A program made the position numbers and the translations under genes. Positions 24,300 to 36,713 of a stretch of 64,000 bases of DNA are shown piece by piece. The stretch covers positions 311,031 through 375,030 of the forward strand of contig BDSI01000097.1 in assembly GCA_003117195.1 (NCBI GenBank), given 5' to 3'. Numbering within the stretch: the first letter of the stretch is position 1; each line of letters begins with the position of its first letter. Source of the DNA: Eudorina sp. 2006-703-Eu-15. Lineage: Eukaryota > Chlorophyta > Chlorophyceae > Chlamydomonadales > Volvocaceae. The notes beneath the pieces are model-generated. The model worked only from the letters and a program-made list of their open reading frames with translations, did no database searches and was not told the DNA's origin.

Positions 24300-27200
24300 C
24301 GCCTTCCCCGCCGCGACCGCCTCTTTCCGTCCGACAACCGCCCAAACCCCCTTTGCCCCGCAGGCCACCATACGCACCCCGCCCAGGACGTTCACCGCCA
24401 CCTTCCCCCGAGGTATCCCCCTCTCTGCCGTCACCTCCGTCGCCGCCGCCGCCTTCGCCGCCGCCGCCTTCGCCGCCCCCACCTTCACCGCCGCCACCCT
24501 CGCCGCCGCCGCCTTCCCCACAGCCTCCCTCCCCGCCGCCGCCGTCGCCCAGGCCCCCTTCGAACCCACCGAGATCCCCCCGGGCGCCACGACCGCCGCC
24601 CCGGGGCGCCACCAAACTGCCGAATGCGCCGCAAACGTCCCTCGATTCTCAACCGCCTTCCCCCGCAGCACCCCCATCACCGCCGCCACCGTCACCTCCG
24701 CCTCCTCTTCACGCGCCGCCGCCGCCCTCGCATTCCCCATCACCGCCGTTGATCCCGCCGCCACAACTCCCGCCGCCCCCGCCTCCGCGGCCGGCATCGC
24801 CCCCGCCACCGATTCCTCCGCCACCATCGCCCCCGCCACCGATTCCTCCGCCACCATCGCCCCCGCCACCGTCACCTCCGCCGCCGTCGCCCCCGCCACC
24901 GATTCCTCCGCCACCATCGCCCCCGCCACCGATTCCTCCGCCGCCGTCGCCCCCGCCACCGTCACCTCCGCCGCCGTCGCCCCCGCCACCGTCACCTCCG
25001 CCGCCGGCGCCCCCGCCACCGTCACCTCCGCCGCCGGCTCACCCTCCCTGGTCACCAAGGCAGGTGCCGACACCTTCGCCTCCGCTGCCGGGCCCCCGCC
25101 GCCCGCCCCCTCGACCATCGCAGTTCATCATATCCTTCCCACCACAACGCCCCTCAAAGTTGGCAACAACCAGGCCCCCGCCTTCCCCATCATCGCCGTC
25201 GCCCCCGCCGCCGCCACCCCCGCCGCCGCCGCCACCGCCGCCGGTGTCACCGCCGCCGGTGTCACCGCCGTCTCCGCCACCGTCGCCCCCGCCGCCGTTT
25301 CCCCCGCCACCGTCGCCCCCGCCACCATCGCCTCCGCCGCCGTCGCCTCCGCCACCATCGCCCCCGCCGCCGTTTCCGCCGCCACCGTCGCCCCCGCCGC
25401 CGTCACCTCCGCCGCCCGCTCGTCCAGCTCGTCCACCGAGGTCACCTCGTCAGACGTCGACCCCGCAGCGTTCACCCCCGCCTCTACCGCCGTCGCCTCC
25501 GCCGCCGTCGCCTCCGCCGCCGCCTCCGCCGCCTCCACCACCCTCTCCTCCGCCGCCGTCGCCTCCGCCTCCATATTCTCCGCCGCCGTCGCCTCCGCCC
25601 ACGTTGTCTCCGCCGCCACTTCCACCGCCCTCTCCTCCACCACCGTCGCCTCCGCCGCCGCCTCCACCGCCCTCTCCCCCGCCGCCTCCGCCGCCGCCTC
25701 CATCGTCTCCGCCGCCATCGCCTCCGCCCCCGTTGCCTCCGCCGCCGCTTTCACCGCCCTCGCCTCCGCCGCCGTCGCCGCCGCCTCCATATTCTCCGCC
25801 GCCGTCGCCGCCGCCGCCGCCCCCGTTGCCTCCGCCGCCGCTTCCACCCCCCTCTCCTCAACCGCCGTCGCTTCCACCCCCCTCTCCTCAACCGCCGTCG
25901 CCTCCACCGCCCTCTCCTCCACCGCCGTCGCCTCCACCGCCCTCTCCTCCACCGCCGTCGCCTCCGCCGCCCTCTCCTCCACCGCCGCCGCCTCCGCCGC
26001 CGCTTCCACCGCCCTCTCCACCACCGCCGTCGCCTCCGCCGCCCTCTCCTCCACCGCCGCCGCCTCCGCCGCCGCTTCCACCGCCCTCTCCACCACCGCC
26101 GTCGCCGCCTCCGCCGCCTCCACCTCCCTCTCCTCCACCGCCATCGCCGCCGCCTTCTCCTCCACCGCCCTCTCCTCAGCCGCCGTCGCCGCCGCCCCCA
26201 TCTCCTCCTCCGCCGTCGCCTCCGCCCCCGTCACCTTCGCCTCCGTCGCCGGAGCCCCCGTTGCCTCCGTCGCCCCCACCACCACCCTTTTCTCCTCCGC
26301 CATCGCCTCCGCCCCCATCTCCTCCGCCGCCTCCGCCGCCCCTATCTCCTCCGCCGCCGCCCCCACCACCCTCTCCTCCTCCGCCGTCGCCTCCGCCTCC
26401 TTCTCCTCCTCCGCCGCCTCCGCCACCCTCTCCACCGCCCCCGTCGCCTCCGCCCCCGTCTCCTCCTCCTCCGCCTCCCCCGCCTCCCCCGCCCTCTCCT
26501 TCGCCGCCGTCGCCTCCTCCCCCGTCTCCTCCTCCGCCACCTCCACCGCCCTCTCCACCGCCTCCGTCGCCCCCGCCCCCGTCTCCTCCTCCGCCGCCTC
26601 CACCGCCCGCTCCTCCGCCGCCGTCGCCTCCACCGCCCTCTCCTCCTCCGCCGTCGCCTCCACCGCCGTACATTGCGCCACCCTTGCCCCCATCTCCCCC
26701 TCCGCCGCCGCCATCGCCCTTGCCTCCCTCCCCACCGCCGCCGGAGCCGCCGCCGCCGTCACCTCCGCCACCAAATCCCCCGCCGCCGTCACCGCCACCG
26801 CCGCATCCACCGCCACCCTCGCCGCCGCCGCCGGGCGCTCTCATCATCCCCCACCCTGTGCCGTACACACCGCTAAGTCCCTCGGCGCCGTGGATTCCGT
26901 CGATGCCCGCGGCGTTCCGTCGATCGCCTCCGCCGCCTCCTCCGTCGCCGCCGCCGCGACCCCGCGGCGCTAGCACAAGCTCCGAGTCCCACGGCAGTAG
27001 CGGCGGCGACTACGATCCGGAGCCGCCCGCGTCTTTTTATATTCGCTGGAGTCCGAGATATCGTACACCTCCGCCTCCGCCACCGCCGCCGCCGCCCTCC
27101 CCACCCCCACCTCCGCCGCCCTCGCCGCCGCCGCCGTCACCTCCGCCGCCTCCGCCGCCGTCCTCTCCACCGCGGGCGCCGCCGCCCCCGCCGCCGCCGT

Positions 27201-28682
27201 CAATCGTGTTCGCCAAGCCGCCGCCGCCGCCGCCGATCTCCCCACCTCCCAAGCCGCCGCCGCCGCTGCCGCCTTCCCCACAACCCCCGCCGCGACCGCC
27301 GTCGCCCCTTCCTGACTATTCCCTGCCAGGTACGGCATTCTACACAGTGTACATAAGGCCCATCAGGCCACTGTCTGTGCGGCTCGCACTGCGGGAGCGG
27401 CCACGCTCCCGTTTATCGTGAGCGATCCGCTGCCCTGCTTTCGCAACCCTCACCCTCCCATGGCATTCTCCCTGACTTTCTCGACCTCCCCATTCCCACC
27501 CTCCTTGCCACCTTCCCTTTCTCCCCCAACCCCCTTGTTTGTCTCTTGCTTAGCGTATGACCTCCCTACCTACTCCCCTGCCTGAGTATGTATACCAAGT
27601 TAAACCTGAAAGTATTACACGAATAACCTAATGTGTGAGTTTTCCTGTAACTTATCATCGCATGATGTAGTTCCCCCGCGGACCTCCTCCCCATCTCCAT
27701 CCTGCCCTCCCCCCTTCCCCCCTTCCCACCCTTCCCCCCTCCCCACCTTACCCCCCACCCCACCTCCCCTCACACACCCCACCGTTCCCCCCTCACCCCA
27801 CCCCCCCCTCAGGTGGCAACTGCCCCGACGCGCAGCAGATGCTCGCCGCCACCAACCGCTTCCGGGCCATCCATCAAGTCGCCCCCCTGGTCTGGGACCC
27901 CGCCCTGGCAGCCGCCTCGGAGGCGTACGCCCGCTGGCTGTCCACGCAGCAGCAGTGCTTGCTGACCCATGGGTCAACGGGGGAGAACCTCTACTCGGTG
28001 AGGCACAGACGTCGAAGCGAAATAGAGTCAGGGAGGGAGGGGAACGAGGCCGGGGAAGAGGAGGGCGGGGGGAGAGGAGAGAAGGGACACGGCAGGGAGG
28101 CACCCACCGCCCACCCTGCCCCGGGCCATACGTCGCCCTTGCCTAGGCTTCATCTATCCGGGCACGAAGTAAGCCGCGAACCCCGTGTGCCGCACCCAAC
28201 TCCCTAACCCCCCTCCTCCCTGGACAAACCCGGTGTATGTGCCGCACACGTGCAGATGCTGTCGTACCCGTGGCCGGATGGCAGGTGCCTTGATGCAGTT
28301 GTCGGTTGGTACGGCGAGGTCGTTAATTACAACTTCAACACGCAGCACCCGATGCAAGACAACTATTTCCGGGTGGAGGTCGGCCACTTCACACAAACGG
28401 TGAGAAATGCGAAACCAGCTCGCTCGCCTGTCAGTCATATATACTTGGGCGTGTACCCACCCATGGGATACATACAGCAGCAGATGGGCAGGACGGCATC
28501 GCGACGCCCTTCTTACGCGCGCGCGAGGCCGTCCTTAGGTCCACAACTACTGCGTCACACCTCACCTCACCATACGGCCTGCGTGTGCAAGACAAAACTT
28601 AGAGCCGCGAGGAGCAAAGTCCGTTTGAAGTGGAGTAGGCGTGTGTTATCAAGGAGAAAAGCTGAGCCGCGAACAAGCAGAA

Positions 28683-28717
<35 letters not shown>

Positions 28718-29646
28718 CACGGAACGGTCTGTGAACCCCCTCCCCTGGATTCGCCCATAGGTAAAGGAGAGCTCTCACTTCATAAATCAATCGCGTTGCT
28801 TGATCCCGCCCCTGCTCCTCCCCTCCCTGTACCAAAACCTAAGCCAAAACCAAAACCTGAACCGACCGCTGCAGGTATGGAAGGCGACTCGGTCCATCGG
28901 GTGCGGGTTCGCGGTGACGGCGCAGGCGGTCACCTTCTCCTCAGGCAACGTCTACATGGGCGCCTGCAAGGTGGTGGTGTGCCGCTACAGCCCGCCCGGC
29001 AACTACCCCGATGACCCCGTCATCCTGGCCAACGGTACGTGCGTGATCCTGCCGCCGGCCAACGGTAATAAAGCAACTAACTGCCGTAGCGTCTGCCCGG
29101 CGCCGGAAACGAATTATTCACCGCGAGCACACGGGCGCCTTCTCCCAGGCCCCGTGCGCCTGCGCCATTGCACCCACCATCGCCACACGACCAACCAACT
29201 AACAGCCTGCAGTTCGCGGCGCGATGTCATGGTAGCTTTGCCAGCGTGCGTTGCCGAAGTCTTGTAGATTCTTAGGAAGCCGAAGGCAGGCGGGGCCACA
29301 CAACCAAATGCCACCGATGTGTCTCCGTACCAAACACACCGTACCATGCCGTACAGCGGTACCGTGGCGTGCTTTGTCCGCGTCTGGCCCGAGGCCACCG
29401 GCTCTGCCCTCCGCCTGCCCATCCTGGCGCTCACCCCGGCCCTCCCCCCGCCTGCCCCCTGTGTCAATAAGTACAGCGAAATCGCCAAACAATCACCGAA
29501 ATCGCCGTAGTTGTCCGGTTGGTTGGTGGACGCCGTCCGTTGACGCTGCCTGCCCCCTGCCCTCCCTCTGCCTGCTGCCCCCCTCCCCTCGCGCAGTGCT
29601 GCCCAACGTTACGGCCATTCCAAGCATCCTAAACCTCAGCTTCTGA
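23016..29646 (+). CDS. Secreted giant Pro-rich stalk plus CAP/SCP domain protein, copy 3 (5' end uncertain)
   Basis: Model: exons 23016-27329, 27813-27997, 28256-28399, 28875-29034, 29597-29646, about 1616 aa from this point. Phases 1,0,0,1 and exon sizes 144 and 160 match copies 1 and 2. The 23016 acceptor is the best phase-1 choice, but a small intron near 23222-23320 cannot be excluded. The stalk of about 1437 residues is one of the longest Ser-(Pro)n tracts expected in such proteins, nearly all [11 protein letters not shown] and similar. The CAP domain has THGSTGENLYS, VGWYGEVVNYNF, HFTQTVWKATRS and CRYSPPGNY. The C-terminus is longer than in copies 1 and 2 and has an N-glycosylation sequon (NVT). 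The domain is clearly more diverged, implying an older duplication. Confidence 0.75.
28641..28714 (+). repeat. Dispersed repeat family C plus (GT)n, intron 4 of CAP gene 3
   Basis: The block AAGGAGAAAAGCTGAGCCGC followed by GAA-AAGCAGAACCGTGT is repeated in inverse orientation at 56757-56807 with only a few mismatches over about 48 bp. A (GT)n tract follows directly. Confidence 0.6.
29461..29509 (+). repeat. Dispersed repeat family B, in intron 5 of CAP gene 3
   Basis: TGTCAATAAGTACAGCGAAA followed by TCGCC, the most diverged of the four family B copies. It is in the same orientation as the host gene. Confidence 0.5.
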
Positions 29647-30545
29647 AACCGGGGCCTCGAGTCGGTCCTTTCCGCTGGTCGGGTGGTAGGCGACGCATGC
29701 TCTGGGTGAATCAAGGGTTTATTTATCTATATCTGTGGAAAACCATGACAATTTAAACAAGTTTTAGATCGCGGCGCTCGCTCGCCGCCTTCACGGAAGC
29801 CGCAGCAGCAGCTGCTGAGGTTCTACACACGACACGACACGCCGCCGCCGCACGCCGTAACGCGCTGCAGGCGGTGAAGAGCGGCCGTCCGTGGATGCTG
29901 CACCGCAGCATCGATGTCCGGGGTACGGCTGCGCTGCATTGCGACAGATGCCGTGGCCAGGACGTCAGGCCAGATGTCGCGTGTGGAGGGTTACTGGCTG
30001 GGTTACTACCCAGAAAGCAGCTGCTGGCAGCAGGGTGCGTTTGCGCAGGCAGGTCATCTGGATGAGAGGGAAACCACTGGAAAAGCCCCGCCGAAAAGGC
30101 CGGCAAATACGCAAGTAGAGGCGCAGCGCAAGCGCTGCGGGAACCCTTCTTTTTTGTGCAAGCTTCCCTTGATGGATGGGGTGACTGGAAGACCGCTGCT
30201 GGCCGTGCCGGGGGCGGTGCAAAATGGTTCCGGAGCGGTCCTACTGGAGGCCCCTCCGATAGGTAGGGCTGGCCATATGCTTCGTTGATTGGCCATAGCA
30301 TCGCATGTACGGAAGAATCAAGTACCGGCCGCGCAAGAGCCTGGAGGCTCCAAAATCATCCTACCCAGTATTTCGTTCATCCCTGTCAGTCAGTCAGCAC
30401 CGGAAGGTGAGCTCCTCCCCGCAACTGCTGGGTTGTGCAGCGGTCGTCAGCGGTCGTGACGATGCGGCGATGCGGCGATCCGGTGGCTGTGGAACGCGGG
30501 GTGGTTGGGGGCAATCTGTTTTGGGGCAATTTGTGTTCATGTGCG

Positions 30546-30590
30546 TGTGTTTAGAATTGCAACCCGCCCGCCCGCCCGATCCCAGTGTGT
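30546..30590 (-). repeat. Dispersed repeat family E
   Basis: On the minus strand it reads GGGCGGGCGGGTTGCAATTC followed by TAAACAC. It is flanked by GT/CA-rich sequence, as are copies at 43678-43767 and 61376-61466. Confidence 0.55.
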
Positions 30591-30904
30591 GTATATGTGC
30601 AAGTGAGCCGCGTGATGAGTCCGGCATGGCAGGCGATGGAGTTATGTGTGTAGTGTGTATGTTTATGTGGATGTTTGGAAGTGTGTGTAGCGAGAAACCC
30701 GCCCGCAGGTGTTTGGAAGTGTGTGCGTGTGTTTGTGCGTCCATTCGCTCGGACTGGCAACTAACGGTCTCGGTTGAATACAAATGGAGTCCGGATGCCA
30801 GTGTACGGCGGATCGGGGCCGATGTGCATCCGTCTGTCTGAATGAATGAATGTGTGCATGCATGCCCGGTTGCATGAGGAGCGAGGCCAAAAGGATCCAT
30901 TTTA

Positions 30905-30993
30905 GACCTCCACTTGGTTGCTGCTAATGCAGCTGCAGCTACTGCAGCTACTGCTACTGCTGAAACTGCTGCTACTGCTGCTGCTACTGCTGT

Positions 30994-31045
<52 letters not shown>

Positions 31046-31055
31046 GTTTGGCGAT
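30905..31055 (+). repeat. CTG/CTA trinucleotide tract
   Basis: Interrupted (CTG)n with CTA units over about 150 bp. It is open in all three plus frames, but no start, splice or flanking coding signal supports a gene. Confidence 0.8.
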
Positions 31056-32254
31056 GTCTGGATCCCGGGTTGTTGGTCGGCCGGGGACGAAGCGTTTGAG
31101 GGACTGGAGCGCCTTTTGAAGTCGTCTGGGTGGCGGCAGTTTTCACAGCGGCGCTTCCTGGCGCGGCTGAGCACGAGCGCCTCTCTCCGTCAGCGGCGGC
31201 GGTTGGCTGCCTTGCCCCGACCCAGCCTCGCCACCCCTTCGTCCTAGCTAGCTCCCTAGCCTACTTAGGCGATGTACGAATGGACGGGTGTACGGACAGA
31301 CGGGTGTACGAAATGGACGGGGTAGGTCAGTGCTGAAGCACGTCGTCGGCGTTTGCGTTTCCGAGCTAGATGGGCCCCCGCCATCCATCACACCGCCGCT
31401 TGCACGCACGCTGTGCTTGGGGCGCGGTATCATCATCGCACCACCCTTGACGGACAAGCCCTGGCTAGCTCGCCCTGCCTGTCCTTTGCGCAACCTCACC
31501 TTTCTCTCTCCTTACCCAGCCGCGCCAAGGCATGTTTTGCGACACAAGAACCGCTGAACCAAAGTAAGCTGACTCGGCTGCCCGAGGCGCGGGCTCGAAT
31601 GGTGCGGCAACCGCCCGCATCGGTAGGGGGGCCTGGCTATCTAGGTTACATGTACGGGCGTTGGGTCGTCAATTGGTCTGTGAAGGATCTTGATGTGGGG
31701 GTGAGGTCGTGGGGTGACAGGAGCGAGCGGGCGAAACCGATTGCTTGGCTCGTCCGTCCCCTGCCAGCCGACTCGCACGAGCAGGGGGCGCGAGGAGTCG
31801 TCGTCAGTGCTTCCGATGTCTGGCCCCGAGTGCCTCGAATCAGGACAGGTGTTATGCTGGTGGTATGCATGGTTGGTGGTTGGCGGTGGGTGGTACTGCA
31901 TGGCCGGAGTGTATGTATAGATGATCCAGTGATATTTGAACCCTTGAGATGTGTTTGGGCGAGTGATATGAGGGATGATGAGTGATCGCGAGCGCGCGCG
32001 GACAGAGCAGCGGCGGCGACACCTGCCGGCCGGAGTCCCTGGAACTGTGGACGAGCCGCCTCGCCTCGCCTGGCCTCACCTCGCTTGCATGCATATTCGT
32101 CTGCTGTTGGGTTTTGCACGGCACTGCCACCTGGTACGTTTGCTGCATGTACGGCGAATGAAACGTCACGTGGCGAAGCGACCTCATGGCGTGTGGTGGC
32201 GCTCGAGGGCATCGATGGGCCCCCCCGTGCTCTTACGAGGGAGATATGCCGTGT

Positions 32255-32345
32255 GTATGTGTGTGTGCGTGCGTGCGTGCGTGCGTGTGTGTTAAAGAGA
32301 ACTGAGCGTGCGTGTGTGTGTGTGTATGTGTGCGTGCGTGTATAC
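32255..32345 (+). repeat. GT-rich microsatellite
   Basis: GTGTGTGCGTGCGTGC-type dinucleotide/tetranucleotide tract with interruptions. Confidence 0.8.
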
Positions 32346-35300
32346 ATGGGTGCGTGCCTGCGGTTTGGCGCATTCCACGTCCGCCTGCTGTACGCGCATG
32401 CATGGCAGGATGTCCCTGGGAAGAAATTGCTCGTGTCTCTTCCCGCCCTACCCCGCGGACGTCGAGGGCACTACACGTGCGGCGCGGCAAGTGTTGCACC
32501 GCGGCTCCCTTAAGCAGGCTCCAGCATCGGCCTCGCTTCATTCACTTCTTCATTCCATTAGTAACCCGCGGCCGCCGCCGCCTACCCATTCGCCCGGCGC
32601 TCAGCCGCCTTAAGCCCCTTTTTTGTCGTTTGTCGTCCATCTGCTGCGACCCGAGGATCGGGCCCGCATGGCGCACACGTACTGCGCAACTGCGTACACG
32701 TACTGCACTCGTTCTCGTGACCGTTGGCGTGTTGGGGAAATAATAATGGCGGCTGTGGCGTGCGACCGTGGGGTGTTTGATGCCTGTGACCGGCGCCTGC
32801 CTGCAGCCGGAGTTGCCGTTGCCCGTGATGGGTTTACGGGCACCTCTGCTCGCCTGCATTCAGCCACCCACTGTACGGCTGTAGACGGGTGCCGTGACCC
32901 GACTGCCCCTGAAGAAGGGGAACGCTGCTCCAGCCAGCGACGTACAGCGGTCCGTGTGTGTGTGTGTATATGTGTGTGTGTGTTCCGTACAACGGCTGTC
33001 ATTTGTGTGGCGGGGTGTATGGCGGCTGCAAAGTGCCGTCCGGACATGTGTCAGACGCGAGCGAGGGGAACGGTGCAGCATGCATCTGCCACTGCCCGAC
33101 CATCTGAGTACACCACCACCTCACATCGATGTCACGAGTAGCGAGCCCTGCCTCGGCACGATTGACACACACGGACTGCGAGACGTCCGCAACGCGAACG
33201 TACGGCAGCCGTGCGGGGCGGCAGACCGACTGGCGTCAGTGTATGCAGCAGAGCGACTTCCCTGTCCGTGTGCGTGTGTGTATGTCTGTTTTACTGATGT
33301 CTGCTTGCGTGTGGGCGTGGAAAGCTCGCAGCAGGCGGGGCGGTCGATGACGCAGCGGAGGTCTGTTTGCCGGCCTGCAGAAGTCACAGTGCACTGCCGC
33401 CAGTCGACGGGCGTACTCGGGGCTGTTTCTCGCTCGGCGCTGTTTTGTTTGTGTGCTTGTGCTTGGGGAGCCCTGGACAGCTTTGCCAGAGCGAGGAAGC
33501 AGCTAGCGGGCCCCCGGCGGCGGCCCTGCACGTTTCCCCTCCTTGACAGGACGGGAATTCGGCGCTGGCGTGTTTTTATGTCTGCTGCTTGCTGCTGGAT
33601 GGATCTGTCGCTCAGTTCTTTTCTCGTGTTTTTCGCAGGCAGGGCTGAGGTGTGTGATGGGTAGAGGGAGGCATACATTGTGTGTGCAGGGGCGTCTCGG
33701 ACTCCCTAGGCCTAAAGATCCAGATCGAAATCCAGGTCGAGATCCAGATCGAATCCAGGTTCAGGTACACGGAAATGGGGCATTTCAAGTGCATTGTTTC
33801 AGACCCATGCAGGTATATATACATATAGGACAATTATTGTCGCAGAGGCGTTTCGTTCCCGCATTCGCTAGGATGTGTCAGGCAGGGCGTGTCGATACAT
33901 AGTGAATTAGGTGATGGGCGGGCTCGCACCGCAAGGGCCCCTGTGGCCGCCGGTGGCCGAGCCGTGACCGGAGAACGCGTGGGGGTACATGGCACAGTTG
34001 GGAGCGGGTGGCTTGCTTGCTTCCTTCCAGCGCACGCAGATTAAATACAGTAAGAAATGCAGTGGTAGTAGCGCGTAGTCCGTACGTGTCTTCCTGGTGG
34101 ACATATGTTGGAAAATATAGATATATCGGCGAGCGTACAGCCTGTCGGGACCGTTGCCTGGCTTGGTCGGGCGACGTCGCAATAATAGCTTCAGGCGAGG
34201 ATGCCGTACTGATGTCCGGCGCATGTTCGCCTGACGTTCGGGCGCGCACGACTCAACCAGTTGGGGAGTAGTGTTCTAAGGCCTTACGGACCCCGCACAG
34301 GCGGTCATTATCATCAGCTGTGAAAGGAGTCGACCCCGTCATGTTAGGGCCTCGGGTTTAGAGTTTTATTGACATCCTTGACCTCATGTCGAGATGATGA
34401 TTGTCTTTGTTTCGGAACTACGGAGCTGCTGGTGCAGTTATACCGTACGGTAGTGTACGACAGCTGTACAGCCGTACGAGCCGCCTAGCTAGCTAGCGCG
34501 TGACGTACCGTGGGTCTATGCGAGTACGCTATGGGGTTCTTCCTTTCCTTGTGTGTGAAAAACGTGAGCTTTTTCCGGATGCATGTTTTAGGGCTGATCA
34601 TATAATGTTTCCTCTCTGGACCCCCCGGTCAACGCTGGCTGGGTAATTAGCGCGGCGGCGAGCGCGCCCGCGACCTGCCCATGCATGGCTACCGTGTACC
34701 GGAACAGGCTGCTGCACGTGCCGTCGCTGTGTTTCGGTGCTCGGGTGTTGGGGCACGGAAACGTGCTGCATATGCCTGAGGGGAGATGCCGATCGATGGC
34801 ATGCGCTGTATATTGCGCTGGGCCGCCTAAGTCATGACTGCGGTACGTAGACACGAAGTCATCCATCGGATGGGCGGGCAGGGCGGAGTGCACAAGTGTT
34901 GATCGATGCCTGGCTGGGCAGCAACCCATACAAACATATACCCAACGAGCTACGTAGGCGTGCACGAGGAACGAACGAAGGAGGCGAGGGGCTGGCCAAA
35001 AGCGGCGCGACTGTGGGGAGGGCGGTGGTGCACACGAGAGGGCGGGCCTGACGTCATGCAGGGGGTCATGCTGAGCTGAGGCTGCGGAGCGCAAGTGCCC
35101 TGCGGGGACCTGCATGTGAGATACGGGGTACAGGCGCCGCTATGCAGCCGTGCGTGCCAGCGCTACTGACGAAGTGCTGCTCGGTTTTTCGGTGCTTCAA
35201 ATGACTGAGAGCACCCCCAACCGTCGTTAGTTCCGATGCCCGACAGAATCATGATGATATGTTGGACGCTTGGATCTGCCTCCAGAACGGGCAGGAGGAA

Positions 35301-36424
35301 GGGCAGGTAGAGCACCCAAGGTGCGCCTGTGGGGGGGTTCGATCCGCTGGGGTCGGTACTCATCTACCTAATAATTGGATTTGCGGCATTGGGTCGCCGT
35401 GCAGCCCCGTATGACAGGTGTGTGTACGACACGTGCGGCAGCTGAAATGAAATACCCGCGGGGCTTCTCACGCACCAATACGTTCATCTTCCGATGCTCC
35501 GAACGGCGGTGGATATGCTGGTGAGGAGGCCATCGTTGCCACAGTCGGTTCAAAGAACGTTGACGCACTTCGGCAGATTTTCTGAAAACCCTGAAGCCGG
35601 GACAGCTACCATGCTCGCTGACGTTCCGCCCTACCTGGCCCTGTTAGGCGTTACGTACGTATGGGGGTCTACGGTGTCTGTCAAGTCGCTCAATCGATTT
35701 TGTTACCCGCTGCCGCCGGAGGCCGGACCCTTGCCTCTGACCCTTCAGGGACCATCTCCCCACACGTAGTCCTCCATGGACGGGGGCTGTGCTCGTATTG
35801 GGAGTATGTAGGCGTTATAATGCAGGTCAGCTCAGCCTGGGCATCAACGATGCGATCGATCCGAGCCTATAAGGATAGCGCCATTCACCAAAGGGATCAC
35901 CAGGATCATGATAATGCGTAATGATTACGGACTATGATATTGGATGATCATCATGGATAGATCATCAATCAATGATCACCGTCGCCACTGTCAAGGACCG
36001 GTGCCCGGCCAGACATTCGGAGGTTGCAGTCCCAGACAGGGCCAGTCCGAGGACTGCGCCCGAGGAGCGACAGCCTGGCTCGTCGACGTATGGCGATCTG
36101 CGAAAACTGCCGGTCGTCCTGGGGATTCCCCCACTCGCGCACCCCTTCCCAGTCGGGGTCGGCCAGTTCCCACCCCGTGTCAGTCCCCGCCCACTGTCAG
36201 AACCCACCCACTCCCAGTTCCCGCGCGCTGTCAGGTCCAAAGCACTGTCAGTTGCTGCGTTCCCATCAGTGCTGCACGGAAGGCCTCCAACCCCAGTGCA
36301 CGCATCGCGCCTCCCTTGCCAGTTCCCACCGTCTACACAGGCCGCCCAGGGCACACACTGTGGCTGGTCGCCTGTGGCTGGTGCTGCATTCCTATCCATC
36401 TGCGTTCGGCTGTCCGTACCCCTC

Positions 36425-36481
36425 CCTGGCAATTAAGACAGCGAAACCGCACAAGAGCAAACCCAGCCGAGAACCGCCGAT
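36425..36481 (+). repeat. Dispersed repeat family B, 3' flank of the anchor-I gene
   Basis: GCAATTAAGACAGCGAAACC followed by GCACAAGAGC and GAGAACCGCC. It is close to the 11381 and 52315 copies and is antisense to the neighbouring gene. Confidence 0.6.
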
Positions 36482-36660
36482 GTTGCGATTGACGAACACG
36501 ACGGAGCGTTGACTCCGACGAGGGCAGTAGTCGAAGCTGCCGTGTTCAGACAGTGGACGGCTGACCACGTGGGAAACACCGGACGGCAGTGGTGCTAGCG
36601 AGGACACCGCCCCCCCCTCGCCCTCCGACGTGCCCTCCGCGCGCGGCGGCCTGCTTCCCC

Positions 36661-36713
36661 CTCGCTCAGCACTCCGACACCTGCTCCCCCCTCGCTCAGC
36701 ACTCCGACACCTG
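36661..36713 (-). repeat. 30-bp tandem duplication spanning a stop codon
   Basis: CTCGCTCAGCACTCCGACAC plus three bases occurs at 36661 and again at 36691. The second copy encodes the C-terminal QVSEC and stop of the anchor-I gene; the first lies just past the stop. Confidence 0.85.

Larger units (their letters stand above)
29647..36695. other. 7-kb intergenic region between convergent genes
   Basis: CAP gene 3 (plus) and the anchor-I gene (minus) end facing this region. I found no frame with signal peptide, domain motif, consistent splice sites or good codon bias. A 182-codon minus frame at 29753-30301 starts with ATG but has no recognisable content. The region holds a CTG/CTA tract, GT tracts, a 12-bp GATCCAG-type repeat at 33717-33765, and family B and E repeats. 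Confidence 0.4.

Noticed and set aside
29753..30301. 182-codon minus frame beginning with ATG
   Set aside because: No domain, signal peptide or splice support; the overlapping plus frames are equally long and equally uninformative.
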